This document shows positions 20,329 to 28,810 of a DNA stretch of 64,000 nt, piece after piece. Under the pieces are notes generated by a model. It saw only the letters and a program-made list of their open reading frames with translations. It did not search any database and was not told the DNA's origin. Position 1 is the stretch's first letter. Each line of letters starts with the position of its first letter. A program made the translations under genes and the position numbers. This DNA is from Gammaproteobacteria bacterium (GTDB taxonomy: Bacteria; Pseudomonadota; Gammaproteobacteria; Pseudomonadales; JAUIET01): the NCBI GenBank assembly GCA_030431775.1, contig JAUIHW010000002.1, positions 62,001 through 126,000 of the forward strand, written 5' to 3'.

Positions 20329-20465
20329 GCGCTTATCGTTGGTATTGCCGTCATTGATTATTTTGTGTTCAGGCGAAGCCCGGGAAAACGCTGACGACCC
20401 GTGCCCAGCTCACACTGAGAGCACGTCTCTATTCGCCACCTTAAGACCGAAACCTGCCATTGTGG

Positions 20466-20500
20466 ACCACAAAAAACCGCAAATGCCCACAAATCCCCAC
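20466..20500 (-). promoter_or_regulatory. MraZ operator: four direct repeats at 10-bp spacing
   Basis: Read on the minus strand, GTGGG (20500-20496), GTGGG (20490-20486), GCGGT (20480-20476) and GTGGT (20470-20466) recur every 10 bp with 5-base spacers. MraZ boxes in other bacteria are GTGGG/TGGGN repeats with 5-base spacers ahead of mraZ. The first box abuts the -10 element, so MraZ binding would cover the start site and block RNA polymerase, which fits autorepression. The last two repeats are degenerate. Confidence 0.8.
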
Positions 20501-20506
20501 ACGAGG

Positions 20507-20536
20507 ACTATATGAATTCCGCGCTTTGCTTGTCAA
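20507..20536 (-). promoter_or_regulatory. Probable sigma70 promoter of the dcw operon (Pmra)
   Basis: On the minus strand a perfect -35 TTGACA (20536-20531) is followed after 18 bases by TATAGT (20512-20507). The predicted start site is near 20500, leaving a leader of about 170 bases before mraZ. The MraZ repeats start directly downstream. This is the only strong promoter-like sequence noticed for the mraZ-to-ftsZ series, whose gaps never exceed 30 bases. Confidence 0.72.
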
Positions 20537-20616
20537 GCGATTTCCAGACTATTCGCTGTTCAGCGATTAACCATGCCAGGTCGGCGCAAACTGCCTGCGG
20601 GAACCGGGAGAGAAAA

Positions 20617-20977
20617 GGAGTAGAGCTGGCCTGTAAGCCGGGTTCTGTCGAAAGCAGTCATTCATCTGGGACGAGCGTCACCGCTAGCCTCAAGCAACCT
20701 ACCCGAACCCCGCACGGGTCGCGCGAACGGGTCCCTATTTGGTCTTGCTCCAGGTGGGGTTTACCTTGCCACGAAGTGTTACCACTCGCGCGGTGCGCTC
20801 TTACCGCACCTTTTCACCCTTACCCTGCCCAACAGGACAGGGCGGTATACTTTCTGCTGCACTGGCCGTAGGCTTGCGCCCCCCAGGTGTTACCTGGCAC
20901 CTTACCCTGTGGAGCCCGGACTTTCCTCCCTGCGCAGGCCTTGAGCACTGGCAGAGCGACTGCCCAGCCAACTCTGC
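20617..20977 (-). ncRNA. rnpB: RNase P RNA (class A, M1 type)
   Basis: RNase P RNA is the catalytic subunit that matures tRNA 5' ends. Read on the minus strand, the signature blocks are present in order: GAGGAAAGTCCGGGCTCC near the 5' end, GGTAAGGGTGAAAAGGTGCGGTAAGAGCGCACC in the middle (given here in part: AGGGTGAAAAGGTGCGGTAA), TGGCAAGGTAAACCCCACC, CCAAATAGGG, then CAGAACCCGGCTTACAGGCC near the 3' end. The ends were set by helix P1, where GAGTTGGCT at the 5' end pairs with GGCCAGCTC at the 3' end; each may be off by several bases. It sits between rsmI and mraZ, as in Pseudomonas. No clear terminator was seen beyond the 3' end. Open frames in this stretch are not genes. Confidence 0.96.
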
Positions 20978-20982
20978 GCGCA

Positions 20983-21011
20983 ACAGTACCCTGTAAGCTC
21001 TGACAATACAA
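20983..21011 (-). promoter_or_regulatory. Possible rnpB promoter
   Basis: On the minus strand TTGTAT (21011-21006) and TACTGT (20988-20983) are 17 bases apart. They predict a start near 20976, close to the 5' end deduced from the P1 helix. Both hexamers match consensus at only about half the positions, so support comes mainly from position just past the rsmI stop. Confidence 0.4.
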
Positions 21012-21014
21012 GTA

Positions 21015-21890
21015 TCAGCCTGCTTTTATGGCCAGGGCTGCGGAATAGACCGCATTCTTTTTCTCACCAGTAATTCGAGCAGCTAACGCTACAGCTTGCT
21101 TCAACGGCAATTCATCGAGCAAGGGCAACAACACCCTGTTCAGCTCAGCTTCGCTCACAGACTCGGCCACTTTCCCACTGACCAAAACCACACATTCCCC
21201 GCGCTGCTGATTGTGGTCAACACGCACTTTTTCCACAAGAGCTCCAAGCTGGTCTCGGACAACTGTTTCGTATTGCTTAGTGAGCTCGCGTGCAATGACC
21301 GCCACGCGCTGAACACCAAAAACCGTGGCCATATCTTCCAGACAGGCCAACAGTCGGTGCGGCGCTTCATAGAAAACCAGAGTGTGAGGCGCGTTTTGAT
21401 ATCGCTCAAGGCGCTCGGTGCGAGCCGCCGATTTACTTGGCAGAAACCCCAGAAAAAGAAATGCGTCGGTAGGCAAGCCGCTCACTGACAAAGCTGCCGC
21501 CAGCGCGGATGGCCCGGGAACAGGCGAAACGGGAATTTGCTGTGCCTGCACGGCCTGCACCAGCCGATACCCGGGATCGGAGATCAAAGGCGTGCCGGCA
21601 TCGCTGATCAGCGCAACATCCTTGCCGTTTTGCAGGACTTTTATCACTGTTTGCGCGGTTTTTTCTTCACTATGCTCATGATACGGTATACAGCGACTTT
21701 GAATGTTGTAACGATTCAGAAGTCGCTGACTGTGCCGGGTATCTTCTGCTGCAATCAGGCTGGCGTGGCGCAAAAGGTCGATCGCTCTAGCACTGATATC
21801 CGCCAGGTTTCCAATAGGTGTTGCAATGACATACAAGGTGCCTGAAGTCGACTTGTGGTGGCTGTCATTGGTATAAAAGTACGGAATCAT
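21015..21890 (-). CDS. rsmI: 16S rRNA (cytidine-1402-2'-O)-methyltransferase RsmI
   Basis: RsmI adds the 2'-O-methyl to C1402 of 16S rRNA with SAM as donor. The 291-residue product has the tetrapyrrole-methylase fold: LYVIATPIGNLADIS near residue 20, the motif AAEDTRHSQRLL, SDAGTPLISDPGYRLV and PVPGPSALAAALSVSGLPTD (given in part). The start at 21890 is only 4 bases from that of the divergent lpoA, so the promoters of each gene must lie inside the other's coding region. Confidence 0.97.
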   Translation of the reverse strand: MIPYFYTNDSHHKSTSGTLYVIATPIGNLADISARAIDLLRHASLIAAEDTRHSQRLLNRYNIQSRCIPYHEHSEEKTAQTVIKVLQNGKDVALISDAGTPLISDPGYRLVQAVQAQQIPVSPVPGPSALAAALSVSGLPTDAFLFLGFLPSKSAARTERLERYQNAPHTLVFYEAPHRLLACLEDMATVFGVQRVAVIARELTKQYETVVRDQLGALVEKVRVDHNQQRGECVVLVSGKVAESVSEAELNRVLLPLLDELPLKQAVALAARITGEKKNAVYSAALAIKAG

Positions 21891-21894
21891 TTGA

Positions 21895-23784
21895 ATGCTT
21901 GTTCAATCTAGAAGCGACCGGCGCTATTTGGCGATCTTGCTTGGCCTATTGCTGACGCTGACGGCCTGCGAGAGCCTTCAGCAGCAACCAGTGTACAACA
22001 CCGGACAGGAAGCCACACTCACGCTGCCGCAACAAATTGATTACTGGCTTGAGCAGGCTCGCAAAAGCCCGGAGCCACAAGCCAGCAGCGCCCGACTGAA
22101 AGCCAGCGACCTGCTGTTTCAAAACGAGCAATTCGTTAGAAGCCGTACTGTTCTGGAGCGCATAGACCAACAGACTCTGAACCGGAGCGAAAAGCTTGAC
22201 TACACACTGTTAAGCGCTGAATTTGCTCGCCTTGATGAGCAAGCCGCTGTCGTAATCAAGCTGCTGGAAACGAACCAACTGGCCGGCTCACTGGATTACG
22301 CTGAACCCGGCCACCTGGTAAGAGCAGCAAACCTGCGCGCATGGGCACTTGCTCAACAAGGCGACTTTCTTAGTGCTGCCAGAGAACAGGCTGTTACGCT
22401 GCCACTGGCCGACGATCAAGTGCGACGCCAGGCGATGGCTGATTCTATCTGGGCAAAACTTGCGCCAATCGACACCGAGCAGCTGCTAAACGCCGCCAAC
22501 AAGGAACCGGACAGCGCAGTACGTGGCTGGCTAACACTGGCGCTATTGCAGAAAACCCATGCGGGCGATATGTTCAGATTACGTGACCAGGTTCTGGTTT
22601 GGCAACAGGAGTGGCCAGACCACTCGGCGGCGGAGCAACTCCCAACGGCCCTGCAGGGTGTTCTGGCAATAGATGACAACATTCCCAAAAGGGTAACATT
22701 GCTGCTGCCAACAAGTGGCAAGCTTGAGCAAGCCGGCGCTGCCATAAGAACCGGTTTTCTGGCAGCGTACTATGATACAAATCAGGCTGGCGGAATGACC
22801 TTGAGCTTTGTCGACACAGCGGCCTATGAGCGATTTAGCGAGGCATACGAAGCGGCTCTGCAAACCGCACCAGACATGATTGTCGGGCCGTTGAGAAAAT
22901 CTGAAATAGCCGCGCTTGAACATCTGGTAACGCCTGAAGGCCCCACAGTCCTTGCACTTAATTACTCCGACAGCGACGAAGCAAAATCGTTCTACCAATT
23001 TGGCTTGTCTGCGGCCGATGAGGTGCGACAGATTGCGCATCTTTTTGACCTGCAGAGCAATATGCGCGCTATGATTATTCGCCCCGCCAGTGCCTGGGGG
23101 CAAAAAGTTGCACACGCTTTCAAAGAGGAATGGTCGGCACTCGGATTTAACATACTCGATGAAGTCAGTTACAGCAAAGCCGACAATCTGTCTGCACTAA
23201 TGAAAGAAGCGCTACTGGTTGACCGTAGCGAGTGGCGCAAGAATCGCGTCCAAAACCTTATTCAAGAGCCCCTGGAGCTGGTTCCAAGGCGGCGCAAGGA
23301 TATTGACCTTTTTTTACTGATCGCACGGCCACAGGAGGCGCGTTCGATCAAGCCCATGCTGGCCTTTCATTACGCCGGAGATGTTCCAGTTTACTCCACG
23401 TCTCAGGTGTTTGCTGGGGAGATTCAAAGGCACCGAGATCGTGATTTGAACAATATCGTATTCACCGAAACCCCCTGGATGCTGGATTCACAAACCCCAC
23501 TACGCGAACAGATCAGCAATCTTAGCCCAAGCAATCCTGCCTATGCCCGGATGCATGCCTTTGGCGTTGATGCCTTTCAGCTGACACTCAGGCTGGGATA
23601 CCTTGCTGCGCTCAACACCGCGAGTTATGACGGCGCCAGCGGCAGGCTAATGCTGGCCGGCAACCGTAAAATCCGCCGCGAGCTCGACCTGGCCCGTTTC
23701 GTTGCCGGTAAACCTCGCCGATTCGAGCCGCCTAGCCCTGCGCAAGAGGAAGCCGGCAGCGGCACCCCACTTCATGAACCATGA
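21895..23784 (+). CDS. lpoA: Penicillin-binding protein activator LpoA
   Basis: LpoA is an outer-membrane lipoprotein that reaches through the wall to stimulate PBP1a. The 629-residue product has a lipoprotein signal ending LTLTAC (lipobox Cys near residue 25), a helical TPR-like N-terminal domain (to about residue 255), and a C-terminal periplasmic-binding-protein-like domain that starts RVTLLLPTSGKLEQAG. It is followed by yraN, a diaA-like gene and dolP with 4-11 base overlaps, the standard order in gammaproteobacteria. Confidence 0.95.
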   Translation: MLVQSRSDRRYLAILLGLLLTLTACESLQQQPVYNTGQEATLTLPQQIDYWLEQARKSPEPQASSARLKASDLLFQNEQFVRSRTVLERIDQQTLNRSEKLDYTLLSAEFARLDEQAAVVIKLLETNQLAGSLDYAEPGHLVRAANLRAWALAQQGDFLSAAREQAVTLPLADDQVRRQAMADSIWAKLAPIDTEQLLNAANKEPDSAVRGWLTLALLQKTHAGDMFRLRDQVLVWQQEWPDHSAAEQLPTALQGVLAIDDNIPKRVTLLLPTSGKLEQAGAAIRTGFLAAYYDTNQAGGMTLSFVDTAAYERFSEAYEAALQTAPDMIVGPLRKSEIAALEHLVTPEGPTVLALNYSDSDEAKSFYQFGLSAADEVRQIAHLFDLQSNMRAMIIRPASAWGQKVAHAFKEEWSALGFNILDEVSYSKADNLSALMKEALLVDRSEWRKNRVQNLIQEPLELVPRRRKDIDLFLLIARPQEARSIKPMLAFHYAGDVPVYSTSQVFAGEIQRHRDRDLNNIVFTETPWMLDSQTPLREQISNLSPSNPAYARMHAFGVDAFQLTLRLGYLAALNTASYDGASGRLMLAGNRKIRRELDLARFVAGKPRRFEPPSPAQEEAGSGTPLHEP

Positions 23785-24137
23785 GCAGCAGCAGTGGCCA
23801 GGCAGCCGAGCAATACGCCGTGGACTACCTCCTGGCTCGCGGTCTGAAATTGGTGGAACGCAACTATCGCTGCAAAGCTGGGGAGGTTGACCTCATCATG
23901 CGCGAGCAAGACACCCTGGTTTTTGTTGAAGTCCGGTTTCGCAAGAGCAATCAGTATGGCAGCCCTTTGGCGACCATTACTGCAGCCAAGCAGAACCGGA
24001 TACGGCGCACGGCCCAACTCTACATCAAGTCTCGAGCACTCGGCTCGCCGGCGATGCGCTTCGACGCCATTGGGCTGTCACCTTCCGCTCGCGCTGCAAG
24101 CGACTACGCGGTAAATTGGTGTAAGAATGCCTTCTAG
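23781..24137 (+). CDS. yraN: YraN family protein (UPF0102), nuclease-like fold
   Basis: The 118-residue product belongs to UPF0102. It carries a PD-(D/E)XK-like core visible as GEVDLIMREQDTLVFVEVRFR (central E..D..E-V-R). The usual last residue of that motif is K, and here the segment reads VEVRFRKS. Its function is unproven; a role in DNA or RNA processing is suggested only by the fold. It is translationally coupled to lpoA (4-base overlap) and to the diaA-like gene (11-base overlap). Confidence 0.9.
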   Translation: MSSSSGQAAEQYAVDYLLARGLKLVERNYRCKAGEVDLIMREQDTLVFVEVRFRKSNQYGSPLATITAAKQNRIRRTAQLYIKSRALGSPAMRFDAIGLSPSARAASDYAVNWCKNAF

Positions 24138-24735
24138 TCAATCGTCGCTGCCCTGGCTTCGCAGTCGCATCGCCGCTAACGCCGAATTGACGATGGGGGT
24201 TATCGATTTGCTGCTCGCTGACATTGAGCTGGCCGCGCAGCAGATCACTAACTGCTTTTTAAGTGACGGTAAACTGCTCAGCTGCGGTTCGGCCGCAAGC
24301 GCGGCAATCAGCGAGTATTGTGCCAGCGTTTTTGCCAACCGTCTGGAACGGGAACGGCCAGGACTTCCAGCTATCGCCTTGTCCGCAAGCCCAACTCTTA
24401 ACCAGTCAATCAACCACAGCTATTCACAGCATGATTTACATGCCAGGCAGGTCCGAACGCTGGGCAGCAGTAGTGACTGCTTGATTGTATTTGCGCCCGG
24501 CAACGACAGTGCGGCCTGTGTGCAGGCCGTCGGCGCCGCTCATGATCGCGAAATGGCGATTATCGCCATCACGGGCGCTGAAGACCTCAACCTGTCGGCC
24601 GTACTGACGCCTGAGGATACTGAGCTGAAAGTACAAACCGAGAGTCAGGCCCGATTGGTAGAGGCACAACTTTTAATCACGCATTGCCTGTGCGAAGTCG
24701 TTGAATACCAGCTATTCGCCCTGGAGTCAGAATGA
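24127..24735 (+). CDS. SIS-domain protein of the DiaA/GmhA family
   Basis: The 202-residue product is one SIS domain, with LLSCGSAASAAISEYCASVF at about residues 49-68. In E. coli the gene at this place encodes DiaA, a DnaA-binding regulator of replication initiation; GmhA, a sedoheptulose-7-phosphate isomerase, is the close paralogue. Position between yraN and a BON lipoprotein favours the DiaA role. The sequence does not show GmhA zinc-site residues clearly, but assignment by eye is uncertain. The symbol is left blank for that reason. Confidence 0.82.
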   Translation: MPSSQSSLPWLRSRIAANAELTMGVIDLLLADIELAAQQITNCFLSDGKLLSCGSAASAAISEYCASVFANRLERERPGLPAIALSASPTLNQSINHSYSQHDLHARQVRTLGSSSDCLIVFAPGNDSAACVQAVGAAHDREMAIIAITGAEDLNLSAVLTPEDTELKVQTESQARLVEAQLLITHCLCEVVEYQLFALESE

Positions 24736-25310
24736 ACGCCCGTCTGTCCGCCCTTGTGCGCCTGCTGCTTGTCGTGAGCCTGGTCAGCTCCTGCGCCAGT
24801 ATTATTTCCGCAACCCGGTCAGAACCCATCAAGGAAGACTATGGCAAACGCAGCTTTGGTCGGTTCATCGATGACGCTATAGTGGAAACCAAAGCGCGAG
24901 TTAACCTGAAGAAAGCCGATCCGGAGCTGGCCAAAGCACACCTTGGTGTCACCAGCTTTAACGGGGTTGTGCTGCTCGCCGGGCAAGTGCCAACCCAAGA
25001 GCTAAAGGAGCTCGCGGGGCGCGTGACGTCCGAAGTGCGCAATGTACGCCGCTTACACAATGAATTAAGCATCGCCGGGCCAATCTCGATGCCAGCACGC
25101 GCCAACGATGCCTGGCTCACGTCAAAAGTGAAAACCAAACTGCTCGCTGCAAAACAGATCAGAGGCCGGCGCATCAAAGTTGTTACCGAGAATGGAGTGG
25201 TCCATCTGATGGGCCTGGTCAGCCGCGCTGAAGCAGACCGCGTGGTTGAGGTCGTAAAGGGGACGTTTGGTATTCAGAAAATAGTCAGAATTTTCGAATA
25301 CATCGATTAG
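24732..25310 (+). CDS. dolP: Two-BON-domain outer-membrane lipoprotein (DolP/YraP type)
   Basis: DolP is an outer-membrane lipoprotein needed for envelope integrity. The 192-residue product has a lipoprotein signal with lipobox VSSC near residue 21. It is followed by two BON domains, at about 50-115 (ending NVRRLHNEL) and about 125-192 (VVTENGVVHLMGLV, ending QKIVRIFEYID). The gene overlaps the diaA-like gene by 4 bases and ends the lpoA operon. Start and length agree with the family. Confidence 0.9.
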   Translation: MNARLSALVRLLLVVSLVSSCASIISATRSEPIKEDYGKRSFGRFIDDAIVETKARVNLKKADPELAKAHLGVTSFNGVVLLAGQVPTQELKELAGRVTSEVRNVRRLHNELSIAGPISMPARANDAWLTSKVKTKLLAAKQIRGRRIKVVTENGVVHLMGLVSRAEADRVVEVVKGTFGIQKIVRIFEYID

Positions 25311-25328
25311 CCCCCGCAGGGTTTCGAT

Positions 25329-25730
25329 CTATTTAACCAGCCGCAAATGCGAACGCCGGGGAACGTTTTTCTCTTCCTGTTGCTCTTTGCTGCGCGGTGG
25401 CGGCTCGCCGCTGGGCTGCTCATGGTCAAATAGCATGCCTTGACCATTCTCTCGCGCGTAGATACCAAGAGCCGCAGATATCGGCACCAGTACATCAGTG
25501 GCCACGCCGGAGAACCGTGCATTAAACCGCATGAGCTCATTATTGATGTCCAGGTCTACCACCGCTGTTGGGGCAATGTTGAGCACAATCTGGCCATCCT
25601 TAACATACTGTTGTGGCACATCGACCCCCTGATAGTTGGCATCAACCAGCACATAGGGCGTGCATTTATTTTCGAGGATCCACTCATACAATGCGCGGAT
25701 CAGGTAAGGACGGCTGGACGTCATCGCCAT
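25329..25730 (-). CDS. sspB: ClpXP specificity-enhancing factor SspB
   Basis: SspB tethers ssrA-tagged proteins to ClpXP. The 133-residue product has the substrate-binding domain (SSRPYLIRALYEWILEN to about residue 105) and a charged flexible tail. The tail ends in RSHLRLVK, the ClpX-binding module of the family (LRVVK type). The ATG at 25730 has GGGAG 6 bases upstream. It lies 47 bases after sspA, the usual pairing. Confidence 0.97.
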   Translation of the reverse strand: MAMTSSRPYLIRALYEWILENKCTPYVLVDANYQGVDVPQQYVKDGQIVLNIAPTAVVDLDINNELMRFNARFSGVATDVLVPISAALGIYARENGQGMLFDHEQPSGEPPPRSKEQQEEKNVPRRSHLRLVK

Positions 25731-25777
25731 AAACGGCTCCCGCTTATTTTCGTTACCACATCAACGCGCATAGTTTA

Positions 25778-26416
25778 TCAGCTTGTTTCGTGCATTTCTC
25801 GCTCAGCCTCGGTCAGGCTGGCCTGAAATGACTCACGATTAAACAAGCGCTTCATGTATTCCGTCAGTGGCTTGGTCTGCTTGGTTTCCGGTATCGTTAC
25901 TTTAAGCCTAGAAAGCCGCCATAAAATGGGCGCCATGCAACAATCGATTAATGTGAACTCGTCGCTCATAAAGAACGGCTTCTCACCAAAAATCGGACCA
26001 ATGGCAATTAAACCTTCCCGCAACTCTTTTCTAGCGGCATCAGCATCGGCTGAATCACGCAGAATTTTATCCACCAGAGCGCTCCAATCTCGCTCGATAC
26101 GATAGATCAGCTGCCGACTTTCACCACGGGCAACCGGGTAAACGGGCAACAGAGGGGGGTGCGGAAACCGCTCATCCAGATATTCCATCATGACGTTCGG
26201 CTCGTACAAAAGCAGATCTCGATCAACGAGCACAGGCAGTGAATCGTAGGGGTTTAACGCGCGCACATCTTCTGGCAGGGTCATATTGGTGGAATCAATG
26301 ACATCCACCGTCACGCCCTTTTCTGCAAGCACGATTCGAACCCGATGGCTGTAATGGCTTACAGCGTCAGAGAAAAATGTCATCGAAGTACGCTTCGCGA
26401 GAATTCCCATACTCAT
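25778..26416 (-). CDS. sspA: Stringent starvation protein A SspA
   Basis: SspA is a glutathione-transferase-fold protein that binds RNA polymerase and alters transcription in stationary phase. From ATG 26416 it has 212 residues. The thioredoxin-like half starts [19 protein letters not shown] and contains [18 protein letters not shown]. The helical half contains [21 protein letters not shown] (given in part: [15 protein letters not shown]). The track of in-frame codons allows a start at 26443, but GAGGATGAG ahead of 26416 and family alignment favour the shorter form. It is upstream of sspB and next to the pet operon, as in Pseudomonas. Confidence 0.96.
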   Translation of the reverse strand: MSMGILAKRTSMTFFSDAVSHYSHRVRIVLAEKGVTVDVIDSTNMTLPEDVRALNPYDSLPVLVDRDLLLYEPNVMMEYLDERFPHPPLLPVYPVARGESRQLIYRIERDWSALVDKILRDSADADAARKELREGLIAIGPIFGEKPFFMSDEFTLIDCCMAPILWRLSRLKVTIPETKQTKPLTEYMKRLFNRESFQASLTEAEREMHETS

Positions 26417-26441
26417 CTCATCCTCGCCCTTTTCTCTTATC

Positions 26442-26447
26442 ATTATA
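26442..26447 (-). promoter_or_regulatory. Consensus -10 element (TATAAT) ahead of sspA
   Basis: On the minus strand a perfect TATAAT lies 26 bases upstream of the chosen sspA start. No good -35 hexamer stands 16-18 bases further up, so the promoter would rely on an activator or be weak. The transcript would have a leader of about 20 bases. Confidence 0.35.
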
Positions 26448-26518
26448 TCCCCTTCTCCAAACCGGGCAGGGCACCGTTCAGCGTTTTATCAGACCATCTG
26501 GCAACCCGTACCAACAAA

Positions 26519-26543
26519 GAGCAGGTAACAACGAACCCTGCTC
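26519..26543 (-). terminator. Possible terminator after the pet operon
   Basis: On the minus strand GAGCAGG and CCTGCTC form a perfect 7-bp stem with an 11-base loop, followed by TTTGTTGG. It starts 24 bases after the petB-petC stop and precedes the sspA promoter region. The T-run is short, so termination may be partial. Confidence 0.45.
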
Positions 26544-26566
26544 TATTGGCAACCGCCGGAACCGAA

Positions 26567-28810
26567 CTAGTGGATACCGCGCCAGTATTCGCGGTTTAAC
26601 AACCAGGCAAACACCCAGAATACTGCTAGAAAAAGCAGCACATACACGCCCATGCGCTGGCGATCCTGAGTCATCGGTTCAGCAACATACTCCATAAAGG
26701 AGACCAGGTTTTTCATCGCCTCGTCAAACTCGTCAGGGCTCATGCTACCGGCCTCAGTAACATTCAACTGCCCACATTCTCCTGACAACAGGTTCTCACC
26801 TGTCAGAATATCCCGCTTGATTCCGCCATTTGGAGCGCGCACCGGACCAGGGCCACATTCGGTAGTGCCCTGCAGCTCAAGTAAAGCATGCGGCATACCG
26901 ACATTGGGGAATACTCGGTTGTTTACCCCGTACGGACGACTCTCATCCACGTGAAAGTTCCGCAAATAAGTGTACACCCACTCGGGAGACCGTGCCCTGG
27001 TAACCAGGGTCAGGTCAGGCGGATTAACGCCAAACCAGCGCTTCGACGCTTCATCTGGCATCGTATTTTCCATCAATTGTCCGATTTTACTGCCATCGAA
27101 GATCAGGTTATCGAGCATAATCTGATGTGGAATGCCCAGGTCATCAGCGACCCGCTCGTAGCGACTGTATTGCAGGGAATGGCAGCCAAAACAGTAATTC
27201 ATATACAGCTGAGCTCCGCTTTGCAACGCAGCCTTATCATTCAGATCGATATCCACGGCATCACAAGGGATGCTACCGCACTCGTAAGCGGACTCTGCGC
27301 CCACTGCCTTGAGGGGTAGGAATGCCATCAGACCAACCACGGCGAAAGCGGCCAATGATTTCCAGAAACCGATTCCGCCATCCATTGTGATACGTTCAGG
27401 TTCCGGCAGCACGTAATCGTTCGCCACCAGGCGGGGCATCATCAGGAAGAACACAGCCAATGCAACTGTGTAGACAGCTGCCAGCAGCATGTGGCCCGGA
27501 TCTGCCATGATCTCCGCGGTATTCAGATATACCAGTGCCAACAGAAAGACCCCAAAAGCGCCACAAGCCAAATTCCTCAACAGCGGATGGCGCGGATTTG
27601 GGTTACTCCAGATCGGCATCAACAGGAAAAAGGCGAAATATACAATTGTATTAACCTGCGCGAGCAAGGTCCTCGGCACGCTGGGCGCCTTAACTCCCAA
27701 TACCCCAAGAATGATAAAGGCGGCGGCGAACAGCAAGATCATAAAACGCGGGATGCGGCCCCGATAACGCACCGACTTCACCGGCGACTTGTCAAGCCAT
27801 GGCAGAACAAACATGATCGCTATGGCGCCAGCCATGACAATCGCGCCGAGGAATTTAGCTGTCAGAGCACCAAACTCAAAGGTTACGGCACGCAACATTG
27901 AGTAGAAAGGTGTGTAGTACCACACGGGCGCGATGTGTTCGGGCGTATTGAGCGGGTCAGCTTCCACAAAGTTGGCATGCTCAATGAAGTAGCCACCCAT
28001 TTCCGGGAAGAAGAAAATGATAGAGCAGAACACGAACAGAAACAGTATGACAGCCTGAAGGTCATGCACGGGCAGGTAATGCGGGAAAAACGGCACGCTG
28101 TCCAGGGGAACACCGTTTTCATCCTTGTGCTTTTTGATTTCCACACCATCCGGGTTATTAGAACCCACTTCATGGAGCGCAAGAATATGCACGAATACCA
28201 GCACAATCAGCACCAACGGCACGGCCACCACATGCAGCGCAAAAAACCGGTTCAGTGTGATCCCTGTGATCAGGTAGTCACCTCGGATCCACTCCACCAG
28301 GCCTTCACCGATGACCGGGATGGCGCCAAACAGCGAAATAATCACCTGCGCCCCCCAGTAGGACATATTACCCCATGGCAGCACATAGCCAAGGAACCCT
28401 TCGGCCATCAAGGCAAGATAGATCAGCATGCCTACAATCCACAGCAATTCTCTTGGCTTACGATACGAACCGTAAAGTAATCCGCGGAACATGTGCAGGT
28501 AGACCACCGCGAAAAAGGCCGACGCCCCCGTTGAATGCATGTAGCGGAGTAACCAGCCGTATTCAACATCTCGCATGATGTATTCAACAGATGCAAAAGC
28601 ACCACCCGAGCTGGGCTCATAACTCATCGTCAGCCAGATACCAGTAATCAACTGGTTTACGAGCACCAACAGCGACAGCACTCCGAAGAAGTACCAGAAA
28701 TTAAAATTCTTGGGCGCGTAGTACTTACCCATGTGGGTATCCCAGGCGCGAACGACCGGCAGCCTTGCGTCTACCCAGTCAACCAGATCAACAAGGTATT
28801 TCATCATCAC
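26567..28810 (-). CDS. Fused cytochrome b / cytochrome c1 of the bc1 complex
   Basis: This one 747-residue frame carries both haem subunits of ubiquinol:cytochrome c reductase. Residues 1 to about 405 are cytochrome b, with haem-ligand histidines H92/H106 and H193/H208 and the Qo-site motif PVWY (295-298; PEWY in many other groups). Two extra hydrophobic helices follow (about 412-431 and 441-459), then a signal-peptide-like helix at about 483-503 ending AVGA. Cytochrome c1 follows with haem site C540-F-G-C543-H544, the likely Met ligand M639 (VGMPHAL) and a C-terminal membrane anchor (about 720-738). In Pseudomonas these are separate genes, petB (about 400 residues) and petC (about 260). Bradyrhizobium FbcH is a known fusion that is cut after translation. 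The start overlaps the petA stop by 4 bases. Confidence 0.95.
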   Translation of the reverse strand: MMMKYLVDLVDWVDARLPVVRAWDTHMGKYYAPKNFNFWYFFGVLSLLVLVNQLITGIWLTMSYEPSSGGAFASVEYIMRDVEYGWLLRYMHSTGASAFFAVVYLHMFRGLLYGSYRKPRELLWIVGMLIYLALMAEGFLGYVLPWGNMSYWGAQVIISLFGAIPVIGEGLVEWIRGDYLITGITLNRFFALHVVAVPLVLIVLVFVHILALHEVGSNNPDGVEIKKHKDENGVPLDSVPFFPHYLPVHDLQAVILFLFVFCSIIFFFPEMGGYFIEHANFVEADPLNTPEHIAPVWYYTPFYSMLRAVTFEFGALTAKFLGAIVMAGAIAIMFVLPWLDKSPVKSVRYRGRIPRFMILLFAAAFIILGVLGVKAPSVPRTLLAQVNTIVYFAFFLLMPIWSNPNPRHPLLRNLACGAFGVFLLALVYLNTAEIMADPGHMLLAAVYTVALAVFFLMMPRLVANDYVLPEPERITMDGGIGFWKSLAAFAVVGLMAFLPLKAVGAESAYECGSIPCDAVDIDLNDKAALQSGAQLYMNYCFGCHSLQYSRYERVADDLGIPHQIMLDNLIFDGSKIGQLMENTMPDEASKRWFGVNPPDLTLVTRARSPEWVYTYLRNFHVDESRPYGVNNRVFPNVGMPHALLELQGTTECGPGPVRAPNGGIKRDILTGENLLSGECGQLNVTEAGSMSPDEFDEAMKNLVSFMEYVAEPMTQDRQRMGVYVLLFLAVFWVFAWLLNREYWRGIH

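Noticed and set aside
20512-21011. Several 60-119 codon open frames on both strands
   Set aside because: They lie within or across rnpB, whose conserved blocks explain the sequence.
26567-28810. petB-petC fusion as a sequencing error that removed a stop codon
   Set aside because: The junction contains an additional segment of two membrane helices in frame, not a simple abutment of two normal genes, so a single-base error does not explain it.
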